Assembly: GCA_963575745.1 (NCBI GenBank) | Contig: CAUYUJ010008602.1 | Span: 70,001-127,365 of the forward strand | Length of the DNA stretch: 57,365 bases | Source of the DNA: Prorocentrum cordatum | Lineage: Eukaryota; Sar; Dinophyceae; Prorocentrales; Prorocentraceae | Reading direction: 5' to 3' | Part shown: piece by piece, positions 20,906 to 32,951 of the stretch | How the letters are laid out: every line of letters starts with the position of its first letter | Numbering within the stretch: the first letter of the stretch is position 1 | Position numbers and translations under genes: made by a program | Notes under the pieces: generated by a model | Told to the model about the DNA's origin: nothing | Databases searched by the model: none | Seen by the model: only the letters and a program-made list of their open reading frames with translations

Positions 20906-20999
20906 GTCGGGGTCCCCAGGCCCAGGGCCAGCACGCGTTTCAAAACTCCCCCCACTCACCGGCGTGAAACTGTGCTCCCCAGGGATCTGGGGGGCTCTT

Positions 21000-21440
21000 A
21001 GAGCCCCGAGGGGCATCCTCGACGGCCTCAGGGGACGCCCAGGGGCCACAATGATGGCTTTAGGTGGCGTCAAAGCCTCAAAAGGACACCAGAAGGCTTC
21101 AAGATGCCCCGCGCGACCTCCGGACGGCCCCAGATAGCTTCAGGACGGTACGCGTACCCTCCAAGACGCCCCAGGACGGTTGCAAGAGGACCCGCAAGAG
21201 GGCCCCAAGAGGCAAGAGTCGTCCCAGTCCTCAGGGAAAATGTGTATTGCTGCAAACTCGCTTTTTTGGTTTTCGCAGCGTCCAGTACGGCCCAAGAGAC
21301 CCTCAAGATTTCCAAGAGACCCGCAGGATCGCCCCAAAGACAGCTAAAGAGGCTCCAAGATAGGCCACAGTCAGCTCAAAAACGCCCCAAGACAGCCCGA
21401 GATGCTCCCAAGATGGCCCAAGAGCGCCCAAAGAGAGCCC
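21000..21440 (-). repeat. GGGGCCTCTTGG-type minisatellite in reverse orientation
   Basis: Units such as CCCCAAGA and GCCCAAGAGGC are the reverse complement of the window-wide minisatellite, here spaced and diverged. Confidence 0.5.
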
Positions 21441-21713
21441 CAGGAGATTCTAGGGAAGGGAAACTCTAACTGACAGTTCGGGCCCTCCGCCACAGAAGGA
21501 CCTCCGATACCGCCACGAGGCCCCACGACGGGGCCCCAAGAAGCCCCAATGCGGTGCTCAGAAAGCTCCAAGTCTTCACAATTGCCTCCAAAAGGCACCC
21601 CTGAGATTGCCCCAGAAACGCCAACATGCACCCAAGGTGCTCTGACCCGTAAGGCAGGCGCGGTGGCAGGATGGACCAAAAACCATTTGGAATGACACGG
21701 ATTGAGCTATCCC

Positions 21714-21765
21714 TAGTCACTAGTCACTAGTCACTAGTCACTAGTCACTAGTCACTAGTCCCTGA
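21714..21765 (+). repeat. (ACTAGTC)7 tandem repeat
   Basis: Seven head-to-tail TAGTCAC units. A 7-bp period like the GTAGTGA array but a different sequence. Confidence 0.95.
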
Positions 21766-22690
21766 CTCTGTGCACTAGGCACTAGCCCTTCCTCTTTGCA
21801 GGGGGCCTGGCGGCACCGACGACCTCCAGCCTAGATTCCCAAGGCTCTTTCGTCGGATTCCCCGTCCCTTCGCTATCCGAAGTCCACGCTCCCTGGGTTG
21901 CCGAGTTCCTCGAGTGTCTTGCATTCGATCGCAGCCCATTGTGTTGCAATGCATTTGTGCTGCTTGTGGGTGCTTATCAGCGTAATATTTGCCATGTTTT
22001 TGTTTTGTCTGGATTTGCACTGCATCGCCCTGCCTTACACTAGCCTTGCTCGCTATTCCTTAACATGTGTTTGCGCTTATTTGCATTACGGCGGGTTGTC
22101 GCTACCTCCGCTTAACATGGCAATGCTTCTTACATGCCAGTACCTTTGCAAAACATTCAATGCATGTTTCGGCGTTGTACAGTTGTGCATCGCGTCGCTT
22201 TGGAGCTGCCTGGGCGTATCTGTTTTCGTGGTGTGTATACTCTTGGTCCGCCCTCGTGCTACTGATTCAACCCATGGCCACTTCATGTTTACACGTGTAA
22301 AATTGTCAAGGGCGGGCGCTTGCTAGAACCCCAAAGCGCGCGAAGCGCGCGCGCGCGGTTCGAGTATGTCTCTATGCGCGCGTCTACACTTCTACTTATT
22401 CGATCTCTACATACAAGCACAGGCGCCACTTTCTTTTTTTGCGGTCGACTCTCGCTCTCTCTCTCTCTCTCTCTCTGGGCCGCGCCTGTGGCATGGAGCG
22501 AGGCGGAGCAGGCCCCGACGCCTCGCGCGCCTCCCCCGCCTGGGAGGCGCGCGTGCCCCGCGCGCCCCAGGCCCCGAAGGGGGCGCGCGCGGCCCGTGGA
22601 CGCCCCGCGCCCGCCTCCGAGGGGCACCCCCCTTGGGACCGCGGAGAGGCCGCCTCGGGCCGGCCACGCGCGGAACCCCCGCGAGCGCTT
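21766..22690. other. Intergenic, nothing identified
   Basis: Unique-looking; includes CGCGCGAAGCGCGCGCGCGC near 22337 and a short CT run near 22455. No supported gene. Confidence 0.4.
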
Positions 22691-22694
22691 TTGT

Positions 22695-22912
22695 TCTGGA
22701 CGCCCGATAGGGGTACGGAAAGGATGGGCACAATGCCCAACAGCAGTTCCTACTCATTCTGAACAGGGTTCGCTGTCCGCGCCGCCGCGGCCTGTGTCCA
22801 TTCGAGACAGAAGGCCGCCTGCCCAACAGCGGCCGCTGTTGGTTTGGGACAGCATTTGTCGTTGGGCATTGTGCCCGATCTTTCCGTACTCATTTCGGGC
22901 GTCCAAATTTGT
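22695..22912. repeat. Single large foldback with ~50-bp inverted arms
   Basis: Left arm TGGACGCCCGATAGGGGTAC, then GGAAAGGATGGGCACAATGC; right arm GCATTGTGCCCGATCTTTCC, then GTACTCATTTCGGGCGTCCA. Inside, GCCGCCTGCCCAACAGCGGC is palindromic. Only one copy seen in the window. Confidence 0.8.
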
Positions 22913-24060
22913 GACGCGCTCGCGCGCTCTGCCCAGACCCCCTCGCGCCGCGAAAACAAAAACAAAAAAAAAACACGAAACACAACCTGTGGGCCCAGCC
23001 CCGGGGAGCAGGCCGCTCGAGGACGGGGGGGGGGCGGCGGAGCTCGCCCCACGCCCGGGCAGGCCGCGGGGGGAACGCAGCGCCCGGCGCGCCTGCCCGG
23101 CCTGCACGGCGCCCATGCCCAGGCGCCGGCCGGGGCTGGGCGGCCAGCGCGTCGCGAAAAAAAACACGACGGGTTTTTTCGCTATGTTCGGTCTCGGGGA
23201 GCCCTTGCCGGGCCGTGGGGCCGTCAAGAAACGATCCCTGGGACGAAAAACCGGTCCTGGGGAAGGGGTCCAGACCTTTGGGGGTCGACGCTGTGAAAAA
23301 AAACCCGACGTCGGGGGTTTGGGTAACGCAAGCAGGCGTCTCCCCCTTAAGGCGCCGTCCCGCCGGCCCCGACTGCGTTGGCCCATGGGTCCCTCGGGGT
23401 GGCGGCGCTCGCGGTGGGGCGGTCATGGCCCCCCCCGTGTTCCTCCTCTTGAGCGGCGGCGCGCGCGCGCCAGTCGACCTCGAGCGGCGGCGCGCGGGCT
23501 CCGAGCGCCCTCGAGCGTCGCCGCGAGCGCGTGGTCTACTCGTGTCCAACCCGCCCCCCCCCGCGAAACTTTTGTTTAAATCGTGTCGCTCCCGTTCGTT
23601 ATCGCGTGCCCACAGTACCGCATGAGCAGTCCAATGATCAGTCCTTTCTTCGAGGAAACGCAGAGATGGGAGGCGTTCGATGCATCTGCCGAGAAGATCC
23701 GTGACGCTTTGGTCAATTAATCCAGGTCCGCTCCCAAACGGGCCAGGGGCCCCTCAATTTCTAGCCATTGCTTGGAACCGCCCTTTGGGGGATCGATCTC
23801 CGGGAGCCTCGGCAGGCGGCAGGTACGGATTTGTTCGGGCCATGGGGGGGGGAGCCGAATGAGGCGCTCCCGAAAGGCAATCGCTCTCGAGGGTCGAAGG
23901 AGTTGGCGCCCCTTCCTCGGTGGAGGGCCGGCAGAAGGCGGCGGCCCGCGGCTGGCGCTCGCGTGCGAATATCCTTTCTTAGTGCTGTCTAAGCGAATGT
24001 GTCGGCAGCGTCTACGGGTGAAGTGTTGGCGATGAGACCAGTGCTGGATGAGACGGTGTC
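22913..24060. other. Intergenic, nothing identified apart from a short repeat
   Basis: GGGGGTCGACGCTGTGAAAA at 23279 recurs from 17098. Several GC-rich open frames on both strands lack any recognised motif. Confidence 0.4.
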
Positions 24061-24214
24061 TGGTCGATCCCCTCCTCCTCCCCCTTCTCCTTCTCCTCGT
24101 CCTCCTCCTTCTCCTCCTCCTCCTCCATGTGGTGATCTAAGGTAGGCAGGTCCGCAACTGTGGAAAAAAGTTAAGGCACATCGGTCGCCGCAGGAAGCCT
24201 CGTCTGTTGACGGC

Positions 24215-24691
24215 ATGTGGAAGCTCAGGGGTAAAAGAGTGGTCGACGAGTGGGCCAAGAAAGGCGCCTGCTTGTGGGAAGTTCCGGAGGAGAAGGAATG
24301 CTTTGTAGAAGCGTGTGGAAGGCGAGCGGAGCAGGTGGCCGTCTGGCAGCGCCACGTGCACTCCTGGCACCACGCCTCTGGTTTTCAGGATACCGACAGC
24401 GTCGGTGGCACAGCCGATGCTGTCTTGGATCTTGAGTTGGATGGGTCTCCGCCCGATGCGGAAGCTGCCGGCGAGTGGAGTACCCACTGTGCTACCAGGG
24501 AGTTCCTCCGCGGAGGGGTCGAGCCCTGCCGCCGGGAGCGCGGGCCCAGGGCTACAGCCGCGGTTCTTTCTGGGGCGTGTGGTTGCGCAAGCGGCGGAGC
24601 TTGGCTCGGGAACTGGCCCGCTGGTCTTGTTTTGCACGGGTTGCGGTGCCAACGTCCGGTAAATTCCACAGGAGTGGAGCGGGCCTTGTAA
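24215..24691 (+). CDS. Unrecognised ORF, 158 codons, doubtful
   Basis: Lies in a stretch with little simple repeat (24130-25070). The first 50 residues have ordinary composition (Lys, Glu, Trp, Cys) unlike the Pro/Gly/Arg frames elsewhere. No domain, spliced leader or homologous copy was recognised, and overlapping frames are also open. Reported only as a candidate exon. Confidence 0.2.
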   Translation: MWKLRGKRVVDEWAKKGACLWEVPEEKECFVEACGRRAEQVAVWQRHVHSWHHASGFQDTDSVGGTADAVLDLELDGSPPDAEAAGEWSTHCATREFLRGGVEPCRRERGPRATAAVLSGACGCASGGAWLGNWPAGLVLHGLRCQRPVNSTGVERAL

Positions 24692-25084
24692 CAGACGTCC
24701 TGGGTCAGCCACCCAGCGTAGTAGGATTACGAGAGGCGTCCATCCGACTTCGACCTTATCCCCGCCTCCTACGCTTGGACCCCTGTGTACCCCGCCGGTC
24801 GAGATCCGAGTTCAGTGGGTGGGGAGCGAGTCGAGGGAGAGAGTCCTGGTTCTGGCTGGGCCCTTCGCGTGTATGGTTGGAGATCCCAGAGCCGGTTGAC
24901 ATACAGAGCCGCGGCGTTGCATGTCTTTTCGGATTCTCGGGAGGCGGTGGAATGGTGCCGCCGAGAGCGAAGCAAAGACGCTCGCGAGACCCAGTCCCAC
25001 AGGGAGGACCATCTTTCAGGCTTGATCTAAGTATCAGGTTAGCTGGCCGCGAGGGAGCTTGCTCCACCTTCCAATACGCCCAAT

Positions 25085-25360
25085 ACCCTCCTCCTCATCC
25101 TCCTCCCCCTCCTCTTCCTCCTCCTTCGCCTCCTCCTCCTCCTCCGCCTCCTCCCTCTGCTCGCCGCAGCGTCACACAGCGATCGGGCGGCTGACGCGGC
25201 GGCGGCGCCCCCAGCCCCCAGGCGCCGCCGAGGGTAGGTTTCTTGCGAGGGAAGAAGGGGAGGTAGGTACCATAGCTCCTTCCTCTTCTTCCTCCTCCTC
25301 CTCCCCCTCCTCCTGCCCCTCCTCCTTCTCCTCCTCCTCCCCCCTCCCCTCCTCGACGCC
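25085..25360. repeat. (TCC)n tracts
   Basis: TCC-rich at 25085-25160 and 25278-25355, separated by GC-rich sequence. Confidence 0.9.
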
Positions 25361-25510
25361 CAGCCCCCGGCCAGGAGTTCGAGAGCTGGGTGCTCAAGGA
25401 GGGCTCGAGCAGCACGAGCCGCGAGGCGCCGTCCGCCGGGCAATCTGCGCCACCGGCGGGCGAGGAGAGATGCCACGGAGAGGAGATCGGACCGGGGAGA
25501 CGCAAGACTC

Positions 25511-25707
25511 TCGGGCGGGACGAAAGGGGGGAATCGGGAAAGGGGGGGTTACGAAATTTGCTGCATGCAGCTGGTTTCGGCCCCGCCGCCGGGCCCATTC
25601 CTCGATACATGGGCGCCTCCTGGCGCCGGGAGGCGCCAGGAAAATCAACTACGTGAGCTGATTCTCAAACCCCCCCTTTGCTATCCCCCCCTTTCGCCCG
25701 ACCCGAG
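25511..25707. mobile_element. Foldback/MITE-like element, family D copy 2
   Basis: TCGGGCGGGACGAAAGGGGG at the left, CCCCCCTTTCGCCCGACCC at the right. TTGCTGCATGCAGCTGGTTT and TACGTGAGCTGATTCTCAAA match copy 1 at 434-625. Confidence 0.8.
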
Positions 25708-25949
25708 ACTCGGGTTAGCCGGAACTCGGGTCAGCCGACGCTTGTTGAGAAGCCCGTCCTGGATTCAATGGCTCTTTTTCGTGGGATGTCTGCAGCGGGA
25801 GTCCGAGTCAGATTGCAGACTGGGTCTCGTCATTTTCTTGACGGCCCCGTCAGGCCAACCCGAGTCCCTCTAGGTAACCCGAGTCTGATGTCTCCCCTAG
25901 AGAAAGAGGCGGAGGAGGAGGAGGAGGAAAACAGTGGCCAAGCGTCCCA

Positions 25950-26102
25950 GCTGAGGCCAACCAAAGAATGTTCTAAGAACCTGTTGTGGTTTGCAAGACG
26001 TTCCTAGAACATTTCTTGATAAGACTGTCTTCTTTGAAAGCACCTGGGTTTGTTCTAAGCGTATTTCCTTGGTTCTGATCACATGTCGTCGTAGGCTCAT
26101 AG
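25950..26102. mobile_element. Foldback/MITE-like element, family H copy 2
   Basis: GAATGTTCTAAGAACCTG, then GTTCCTAGAACATTTC; right flank AGGAATGCCTGGACGGTCGG as in the other copies. The outermost ends are diverged. Confidence 0.7.
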
Positions 26103-26126
26103 GAATGCCTGGACGGTCGGTCCCTG

Positions 26127-26290
26127 CTCAAAGAGGAGGAGGAGGAGGAGGAGGAGGAGGAGGAGGAGGAGGAGGAGGAGGAGGAGGAGAGGGAGGAGGA
26201 GGAGGAGGAGGAGGAGGTGGAGGAGGAGGAGGAGGAGGGGGAGGAGGAGGAGGAGAGGAGGAGGAGGAGGAGGAGGAGGAGGAGGACCGA
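26127..26290. repeat. (GGA)n microsatellite tract
   Basis: Nearly pure GGA with GGT/GGG variants. Confidence 0.97.
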
Positions 26291-26658
26291 GGAGGGCCTC
26301 CGAGGACTGGCGCGGGACTTCCGGGGCGGTGGCCCCGATCGAAGCGGGCCGTGGGGCACACGCCCAGACGTCCCGCAGCGCGGCACCGGCGGCCCCGGCC
26401 CACTGTTCCCGCCGAGAGCAGGGGTGCGTCCTGGGGTCCGTCTTGGATGGGCCACGGGCCCGAGAACCGGGGGCAGCCCAGAGCGGGGTGCTGACTAGTG
26501 CAAGGGGGGGTATCGGGGTGGGGGCCATGCTATCTCCTCAGGCTTCATGGCGCCTCGGGGTCTTGTGCTTTCAAATCTCGTTGCTCCTGGCGGGCCCGCC
26601 TGCCTGGCAGCAGGCACGCCGCCCTCCCATTCATCGGGGCCAGTTTCTTTGTGCAGGG

Positions 26659-26819
26659 TTGAGTCGGGCCTGTCCCTCTATTGGGGGAATATTCAATTAT
26701 AGTTAAGAAAATCGTCTGGGGACGCTTGCCTCACCATTTTTAATGGTTGTGGTGCACTTTTTCGGCACGTTTGATTTTTCGTCCAGAATCGGCCTGTAGG
26801 GGGACAGGCCCGACCTAAG
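26659..26819. mobile_element. MITE-like element, family A copy 5
   Basis: Left TTGAGTCGGGCCTGTCCCTC then TATTGGGGG; right GGCCTGTAGGGGGACAGGCC then CGACC. Confidence 0.88.
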
Positions 26820-27412
26820 TGCAGGGCCCGACTCGACTCGACTCGTCTTCGTTCAATACGTCCCCGGCCCCCCCCCTTGGGCTTGGCACGTGCCGCCGGC
26901 CAAGATATGTGCCCCACTCTTGCACGCCCCCATGTCACGTGAACGCCCCCGAGAGGTCGGGTGAGGAGCCAGTGGGTGTAAGGGATCTGGGGCCTGGAAG
27001 CCAGTGGAAAGCCAGCGGAGGCGTGGCCATGGATAGCACTGCCGCCCTTATCAGATAAATAATCCTCTAGCCTCCCGGGCGCATTCCTGAACGGCTCTCA
27101 AGGTTCAGAAAGACAGTTCTCGGGTTGGGAGGATGGATTTTGGGGAAAGGATCCGACCATCCATGTCATCGCGTATGTTGAATGTGCTAATTGTCGAGCA
27201 TCTGGCCCAGAAACTCCTTCCCGAAACGCTGGGCCAGCGTTCCTTCACCAACTTGCTGGAACACTGGCCAAGTTTCTTGGGCACGTTGGCCCCTGCAGCG
27301 TCAACAGCCGACGTTGGCCCAGATCGCTTTGAGAAACACCCGGGAGGCTGGTCCAGATTTCTGAATATATAGCTTCTGTTGATCAGGTTATCGGCTGTAT
27401 TGCACAGTCGTG
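26820..27412. other. Intergenic, nothing identified
   Basis: Mixed composition; no domain or repeat relationship noticed. Confidence 0.4.
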
Positions 27413-27600
27413 CCCCGTACAGTCAACCCGCATAGTAAGGACGGGCAACCTTCCCAAGGGTACCATTGCATCCTGGCCTCCTCGGTGCATCCTTGGCCGC
27501 TGTCGTTGGTCGCGCCCCGCTCGAAAGCTTCGGAATGGGCTTCCAAGGGCCATGCACCCTTATCGCGCATCCTTACTCTGCGGCTTGACCGTATCTTCCC
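27413..27600. mobile_element. Foldback/MITE-like element, family G copy 2
   Basis: Left CGTACAGTCAACCCGCATAG, right ACTCTGCGGCTTGACCGTAT. Inside, GGGCAACCTTCCCAAGGGTA and GCGCATCCTTA match copy 1 at 6661-6841. Confidence 0.75.
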
Positions 27601-27804
27601 GACCCCTTCCTCTCAACCTCACACGTGTCGTTCTCAAAACCTCGAGATGGGTCGCCGTGCTGTGGGAAGCGGGTCCTGCGGGCAACGGGCCCTGCAGTTG
27701 TTTTCGTCGTTTTTTCGGGCTTCTCGGAGGCGCCCACGGGCCCCGGGACTGTCAGAAAGCGGCTCGGGACGAAGAAGTGGTCCTGGGGGAAGGCCCCAGG
27801 GTAC

Positions 27805-27850
27805 ACCTCATCCTCCTCCTCCCCGCCCTCCTCCTCCTCCTTTTCCTCCC

Positions 27851-27920
<70 letters not shown>

Positions 27921-27985
27921 GTCATCGTCGTCGTCGTCGTCGTCGTCATCGTCATCATCATCTGTCTCCTCCTCCTCCTAAGGGC
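27805..27985. repeat. (TCC)n, (ATC)n and (GTC)n tracts
   Basis: Successive triplet arrays; poly-His, Ile and Ser frames are artefacts. Confidence 0.97.
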
Positions 27986-28249
27986 CCGTGTCCCCCATGC
28001 CATGCTAAATGGAGAAAGGAGAGGTGCCGCTGCTGAAACGAATCACGTCGCCGGTCGTCTGGGCAAGTCAGGGGGGGGCATGGTTTGATGCATACTTCGG
28101 GCTTTTCCGAGGGTGCAGATCAAGGGGGGACGTCATGTACACACCAAGGGGTGATCAAACAATCGATGGCTCTGGCCCTGGTGGCACCGCAGTCGTACGA
28201 AGCAATCCATGTCAGGAAGGCGGGGGCTCATCATCTTGTCTAGGCCTCC

Positions 28250-28405
28250 CTGATGGGGTCGGAGTAGACGGGTTCGAAGGGTCGCGCCGCATCGTCGATG
28301 CATCGGCGATGCGGTTCGACGTGGATCCCGATGTTCTCCACGCCGACGTCGCCGATGCATCGGTGATGCATCAACGATGCGGCGCGATCCTCCTGCCCCA
28401 TCGAA
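28250..28405. mobile_element. Foldback/MITE-like element, family C copy 2
   Basis: GATGGGGTCGGAG and GTCGCGCCGC at the left, GCGGCGCGATCCTCCTGCCC at the right. GATGCATCGGCGATG palindromes inside match copy 1 at 3940-4117. Confidence 0.75.
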
Positions 28406-28685
28406 TGTTAGCCCTGGAGTTCTAAAGGGTGGACCCTCCCCTCAAGTTCCCTCTCAGGGGGGGAACAGCGCTCCTGGCGGCGAAAGGTTTGTTCTTCGTC
28501 CCCCGCGGCTGCGGCGACCACGGGGCTGCGGCGTTCCGGCTTCTGCTGCCCGCTGCGGTTCGCGTGACGTCGAGGGACGTGGATTCGGCGATCTTGGGCC
28601 GCTCGAGCATCTATTGCTCTTGGCCCCCCACATGGTGTTCTGATAGTTCTTGTGCTCACACTCTTGTCTGATGGGGCGGCGGTGA

Positions 28686-28790
28686 CACCCATATGGCCAA
28701 GTCTCAACTGGAGCTGCACCGGCTCCCAGACCCTGGATTCACTGTCCAATGGTTCCTCATCGAACGCCCGCACTGCAATCCACGTCTTCT
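28686..28790 (+). repeat. Paralog of the retrogene insertion site (empty site)
   Basis: ATGGCCAAG, CCAGACCCTGGATTC and TGGTTCCTCATC match 13124-13192. The alignment runs on through the sequence corresponding to the target duplication into AATCCAC, matching AAGCCAC at 14670, without the 1.45-kb insert. Confidence 0.6.
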
Positions 28791-28821
28791 GCTGGGGGGG
28801 TTGGCGGGGGTTGGTCACCAC

Positions 28822-28950
28822 GCCTCGGCGCGATACGCTATTCACTTCCCGGCCCCGAGGTGTCAACGGTCAGAGCCTTTCCAAGCCCCCCGCCCCGCGG
28901 AGCGGGGCGGCACGTCATCTACTCGCAGGGCATAGCGTGTCGCCGGGGCC
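28822..28950. mobile_element. Foldback/MITE-like element, family F copy 1
   Basis: Left CCTCGGCGCGATACGCTATT, right GCATAGCGTGTCGCCGGGG, inverted complements. The interior has CCCGCCCCGCGGAGCGGGGCG. Copies at 55588-55690 and 56423-56552. Confidence 0.7.
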
Positions 28951-29686
28951 GCCGTTGCGACAGGTGCATCTTCCGCGGGGGAAGGGGGGCGGGGGCGTCG
29001 CGCCCGCAGTCCTGCCAGAAGCACAAGGCCCGCGTCGACGACGAGTGCGGCGCCACCACGCGCCCGGGCTGCGGGGGGAGTGTGCGGCGGTGGCGCGCGG
29101 AGCGGGGGAGCATCCTATGGGGGGGTGGGGCCCCAGATCCAGGTCAGGTCGGGTGCTCCAGGCGCCTGCACGGTGCATCGGTGAGCTTCGCACACGGCCT
29201 GGAGATTATGGCGCAACCGATCGCATTGGGAGGGGGGAGGGAAGGGATGAGGAGGAGGAGGACACAGGAGCGAGAGGGACAGGCTAGATCCAGGCGACGC
29301 GACAAAAACCGCGACGGCCAGTTTCCGAGCGTTCTGGGATTCTTGTCTGTATCTAGATTACGTCAGGCTTCCTTGCATGAAATGGCCCTTCCTCCCCTTC
29401 CTTCCGCCGCCATGTCGAGCAACGCTGGGCCGACACTGCGTGCAAGCGAGTCCCAGCTTGCGTGAGGTCCAGGTTTCCTCTCGGGCCTCGCCACGCCGCC
29501 CCCCCCTGTATAATTACAGTACACACTTCAAGCCGCCACCGGCTACCAGCCATCACCAAGCTGCACGGACGCAGCCCAATCATGACAATCTCCCCATGTG
29601 TTGGCGATACACACCTCATGAACCGGATGAACCAGTGATCTGGGAAGAGGTGGTTTCTGTTGTACGCGGGAAAAAACTAATAAAAG
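28951..29686. other. Intergenic, nothing identified
   Basis: GC-rich to 29300, then mixed composition; no supported gene. Confidence 0.4.
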
Positions 29687-29835
29687 GTACCGATGCCGCT
29701 ACCTCCCAGACTTCTCCCAGGGTGCGTGCTGACCAGAACTTCGCGGCGGATCCAGCGGTGGCGACGAGAGCCTCCAGTTAGGCACAAAAAGGTGAAGACG
29801 CTGGAAGGGTACCAGTATGGCTACCTTTTCCTCCT
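29687..29835 (+). mobile_element. Foldback/MITE-like element, family J copy 1
   Basis: Left AAAGGTACCGATGCCGCTAC, right GTACCAGTATGGCTACCTTT, imperfect inverted complements. The interior AGGGTGCGTGCTGACCAG and GATCCAGCGGTGGCGACGA reappear in reverse complement at 39503-39650. Confidence 0.75.
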
Positions 29836-30345
29836 TTGACCCTCCATGCAAGTAAACCTGCCGGAATCCGAAGATCAGCTCCTTCGTTCGGCCTGTCTGG
29901 ATGCCGCCTCCGGGCGGCCCTGGGACTGTCGAGCAGCAGATCGGGCTGCAGAGCTGGTCCCAGGGAGAGGCTATCGGAGGCGAGCCAGTGCAGGCGACTA
30001 CGATCGAAAGTCGGCCACGCGCAGAGGGGGGGGTAAGGGGAGGGTGGGGGGGGAAGGCTTCTGGGAAAAACCCTGCTTTCAGAAGGCGTGGGCCTTGTCG
30101 ATAGATGTAAGGCCGGCGCTTTCTAAGAAACAGGCTCCTTCTAAGAAGCCTTCCCTCTCCCCCCACACACCCGTGTGCGCGCCGCCCAAAAGAAGGTGTG
30201 GTTACGCCAGGGTGTGGTTTGCGATCGGCGCCGTTGGGGCCTGGGTGGCACGGCACTGACCTCGTCGGCCTCCTCGGGGCGTGCGTGGCGGAGAAATTGA
30301 TCGAGGTATCCGCCCGCCCCCCAGGGTGCCCCCTGTGGTGCCATT
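29836..30345. other. Intergenic, nothing identified
   Basis: No gene or repeat relationship noticed. Confidence 0.4.
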
Positions 30346-30839
30346 GCAAGCCACACCCTTTGCAAACCATTCGATGTTTTCGCGACACTCGATTTTCAGA
30401 TCCTTGCGAATTCGAAGGCTTTTAGAAGATTCCGGCATGCGCGGGAGACGACGCGCGCGCGTGCACGTTGTCAGATGTTCTGCCAGGGGCTATTAAGACC
30501 TAAGGATGTTTGATAAACGAACGCGCGCAGTATTCTTTTTGACAGGGAACCGAGCGAGTGGGCTCCGATGGCCTGGGATGGTATGGGTTCAAATTGAAAA
30601 TGGACCATGGGTCAGAATCGTATGCAAATCACAATGCGGCAAGCCGCGCCGATAGGACAACGGGGGTGAGAGGGGCGAAAGCTTATCCGTAAGGACGTCG
30701 CCCCCTGCTGCTGGCTCCCCTCTCTTAGAATGGAACTTGCCAGAGCTGCGTTGGGACGTCTGGGCGCTGACGTGAAGCAATGTGGGGATTTCACGCGAGG
30801 GCCAATATCGTATTGTACGGCGTGCATTGCAAACCTGAA

Positions 30840-31295
30840 CAACTGACCTCGGGGACGCAAACATTGCATACTTTACAAAGTTGTGTTTTGCCTGGGGGGC
30901 GCAACTATTGCGTAATTTACGAGTGTGTATGGCCTCGGGGACGCGAATGTTGTGCAATGTATAAGGGCTTGCGGCCTCGGGGCTGCAATTTTTCGCTCAA
31001 AATTACAAAAGCTTATGACGTCGGGGGCGCGAATATGGTTAATTTACATGGGTGTATGGCCTCGGGGACGCGAACATTCAGTACTTTAATAGAGTTTATG
31101 GCGTCGGGGACGCAAGCATTGCGTAATTTACAAAGGTGTGTGTCTCGGAGACGCGAATACCGTTTAATTTACTAGGGATGATGGCTTCGGGGGCGCGAAT
31201 ATATTTGTAATGTACTGAAGTATACCGCCTCGGGGACGCGAATATGGTGTAATGTCTAACGGGTTAGGGCCTCGGGGGCGCGAATCTAATATATT
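30840..31295 (+). repeat. ~42-bp minisatellite, about 11 diverged copies
   Basis: Each unit reads CCTCGGGGACGCGAATATTG followed by GTAATTTAC and a GGGTGTATGG-like spacer. Units start about every 40-45 bp. Confidence 0.85.
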
Positions 31296-32814
31296 TGTAC
31301 GTGTCCCACGGCCCCCCAGGAATTCCGACCCCCCCCCCAAGGCGTGGTAAACAAAATCCGTTCGGGGCTCCCGCCCCTCGCTCGGACAGCAACAATTAAC
31401 AGCAAGGAAGCAGAATGCAGGCAGTGGAAACTGTAAAATGCAACTGGAACAGGGCGCTGCAATCTTCACCGTCGCAGCCTGGTGGCCCCGCAAGGGGGCC
31501 GGCGGATTTTGCTTATTCCTTCTGAGACGGGAATTCACCTTGCCGAAGTTGAAGTTGTCAACTCCACTCGCTGCGCGTGCAATCTTCCCACCCACCCACC
31601 CACCCGCAACTTGGTTTGCAAAATCCATGAGACGGCGGGTGCGATGAGTGCTTGGTGCTTGCTGGTGCTTCTCTGCGGCCGCGCTAGCCCGCGCATGCTC
31701 GCGCGCGCAGCGGCCAGCTAGTTGTGCGCGACCGACGCAACCGCGGTGGCGTTGACCGCTGGGCATTTCCCAGCGGGCACTTCAGTGCGAATCGGCGTTT
31801 TGAGCGGGCATGGTATCATGGCAACGTCGACAACGGTAGACACGATGATGATAGTAGCGTTGTTGGTGACGATGGTGACAACGACGACAGCAAGGGCAGT
31901 GACGGCGCCAATGTTGATCACGTCGACGGCGGTGACGGCGTCCTCGCGTCGGTGATGAAGGTTTCGGAAAGAGTTCGACATGCGCGCGGGGCCGACGCGA
32001 GAGTGGCCCGCACTGTACTATTTGACACGAGTCGTGCCCCCCCCCCAGCACGCGCGCAGGGGCGTTCGAATGATTTCGACATGCAGCGCGGGAGGCCCGT
32101 TAGGCCGAAGTTGGCAAAATTGCTGAAACATTGCACGGTTCTTTTCTGACTTCGCACGAGCGTGTGTGCATGTTTTTGTTGAAATTCGTTGTTGCAAAAC
32201 CATGTGTTTTACACGTTTGCGGGACCCGATTGTGACACCCGTACGAAACCTTAGGTTCTTGGAAGATGTCAGCATGTGCGCGCAACGACGCACGCGTGCG
32301 CATTTCGTCTCATTCTGTTGCAAGGGATTCTTGCGACAGCCCGCGCACATGGGCATTCGAACGACTACGACACGCTCGCGCGCGAGGCCCGTCTTGCCGA
32401 GCTTCAACACAAAAGTCAAGGAATGCATGGTTTTTTAAGAAGTCGCCAAGCGCAGGTGTTTCTTGATCACTGCCGTTGCCAAAACATGTGTGTTCAGATG
32501 TGTTTGGGATAATCGATTTTGAAATCAGTGCGGAACCTCTTGATGTTTGAAGGATTGCGGCATGCGCGCGCGACGACGCGCGCGTGCGAATGTCGTCCCA
32601 TGTGCTGCAAAAGGCGTTCGAAAACTGCTAGTCTTTGATAAACGAGTGCGCGCGCGTACAATTTGATGTGGGGAGGGATACCGGCTTGCCTGGGGTGGTA
32701 TGGACTTGTTTTCATGATTGTCGGTCGTGTTGAATCATGTGTAAATTGCAATGCGAGACATGGTCCCGGTAATTATTTGGGTTGGGGTGGGTAGGTCTTA
32801 GTGTTATGTTCGAC

Positions 32815-32951
32815 AATAATCATACATGTGGTGCGATCTACGATGTGTCACATAGTTTGTGCAACATATGCGGTGCAATTATATGTGGCTCGACTTGCGT
32901 TGCGCAATCCATGCGGTGCGATCTACGCTGTGCAATCCATGTTGCGCACGG

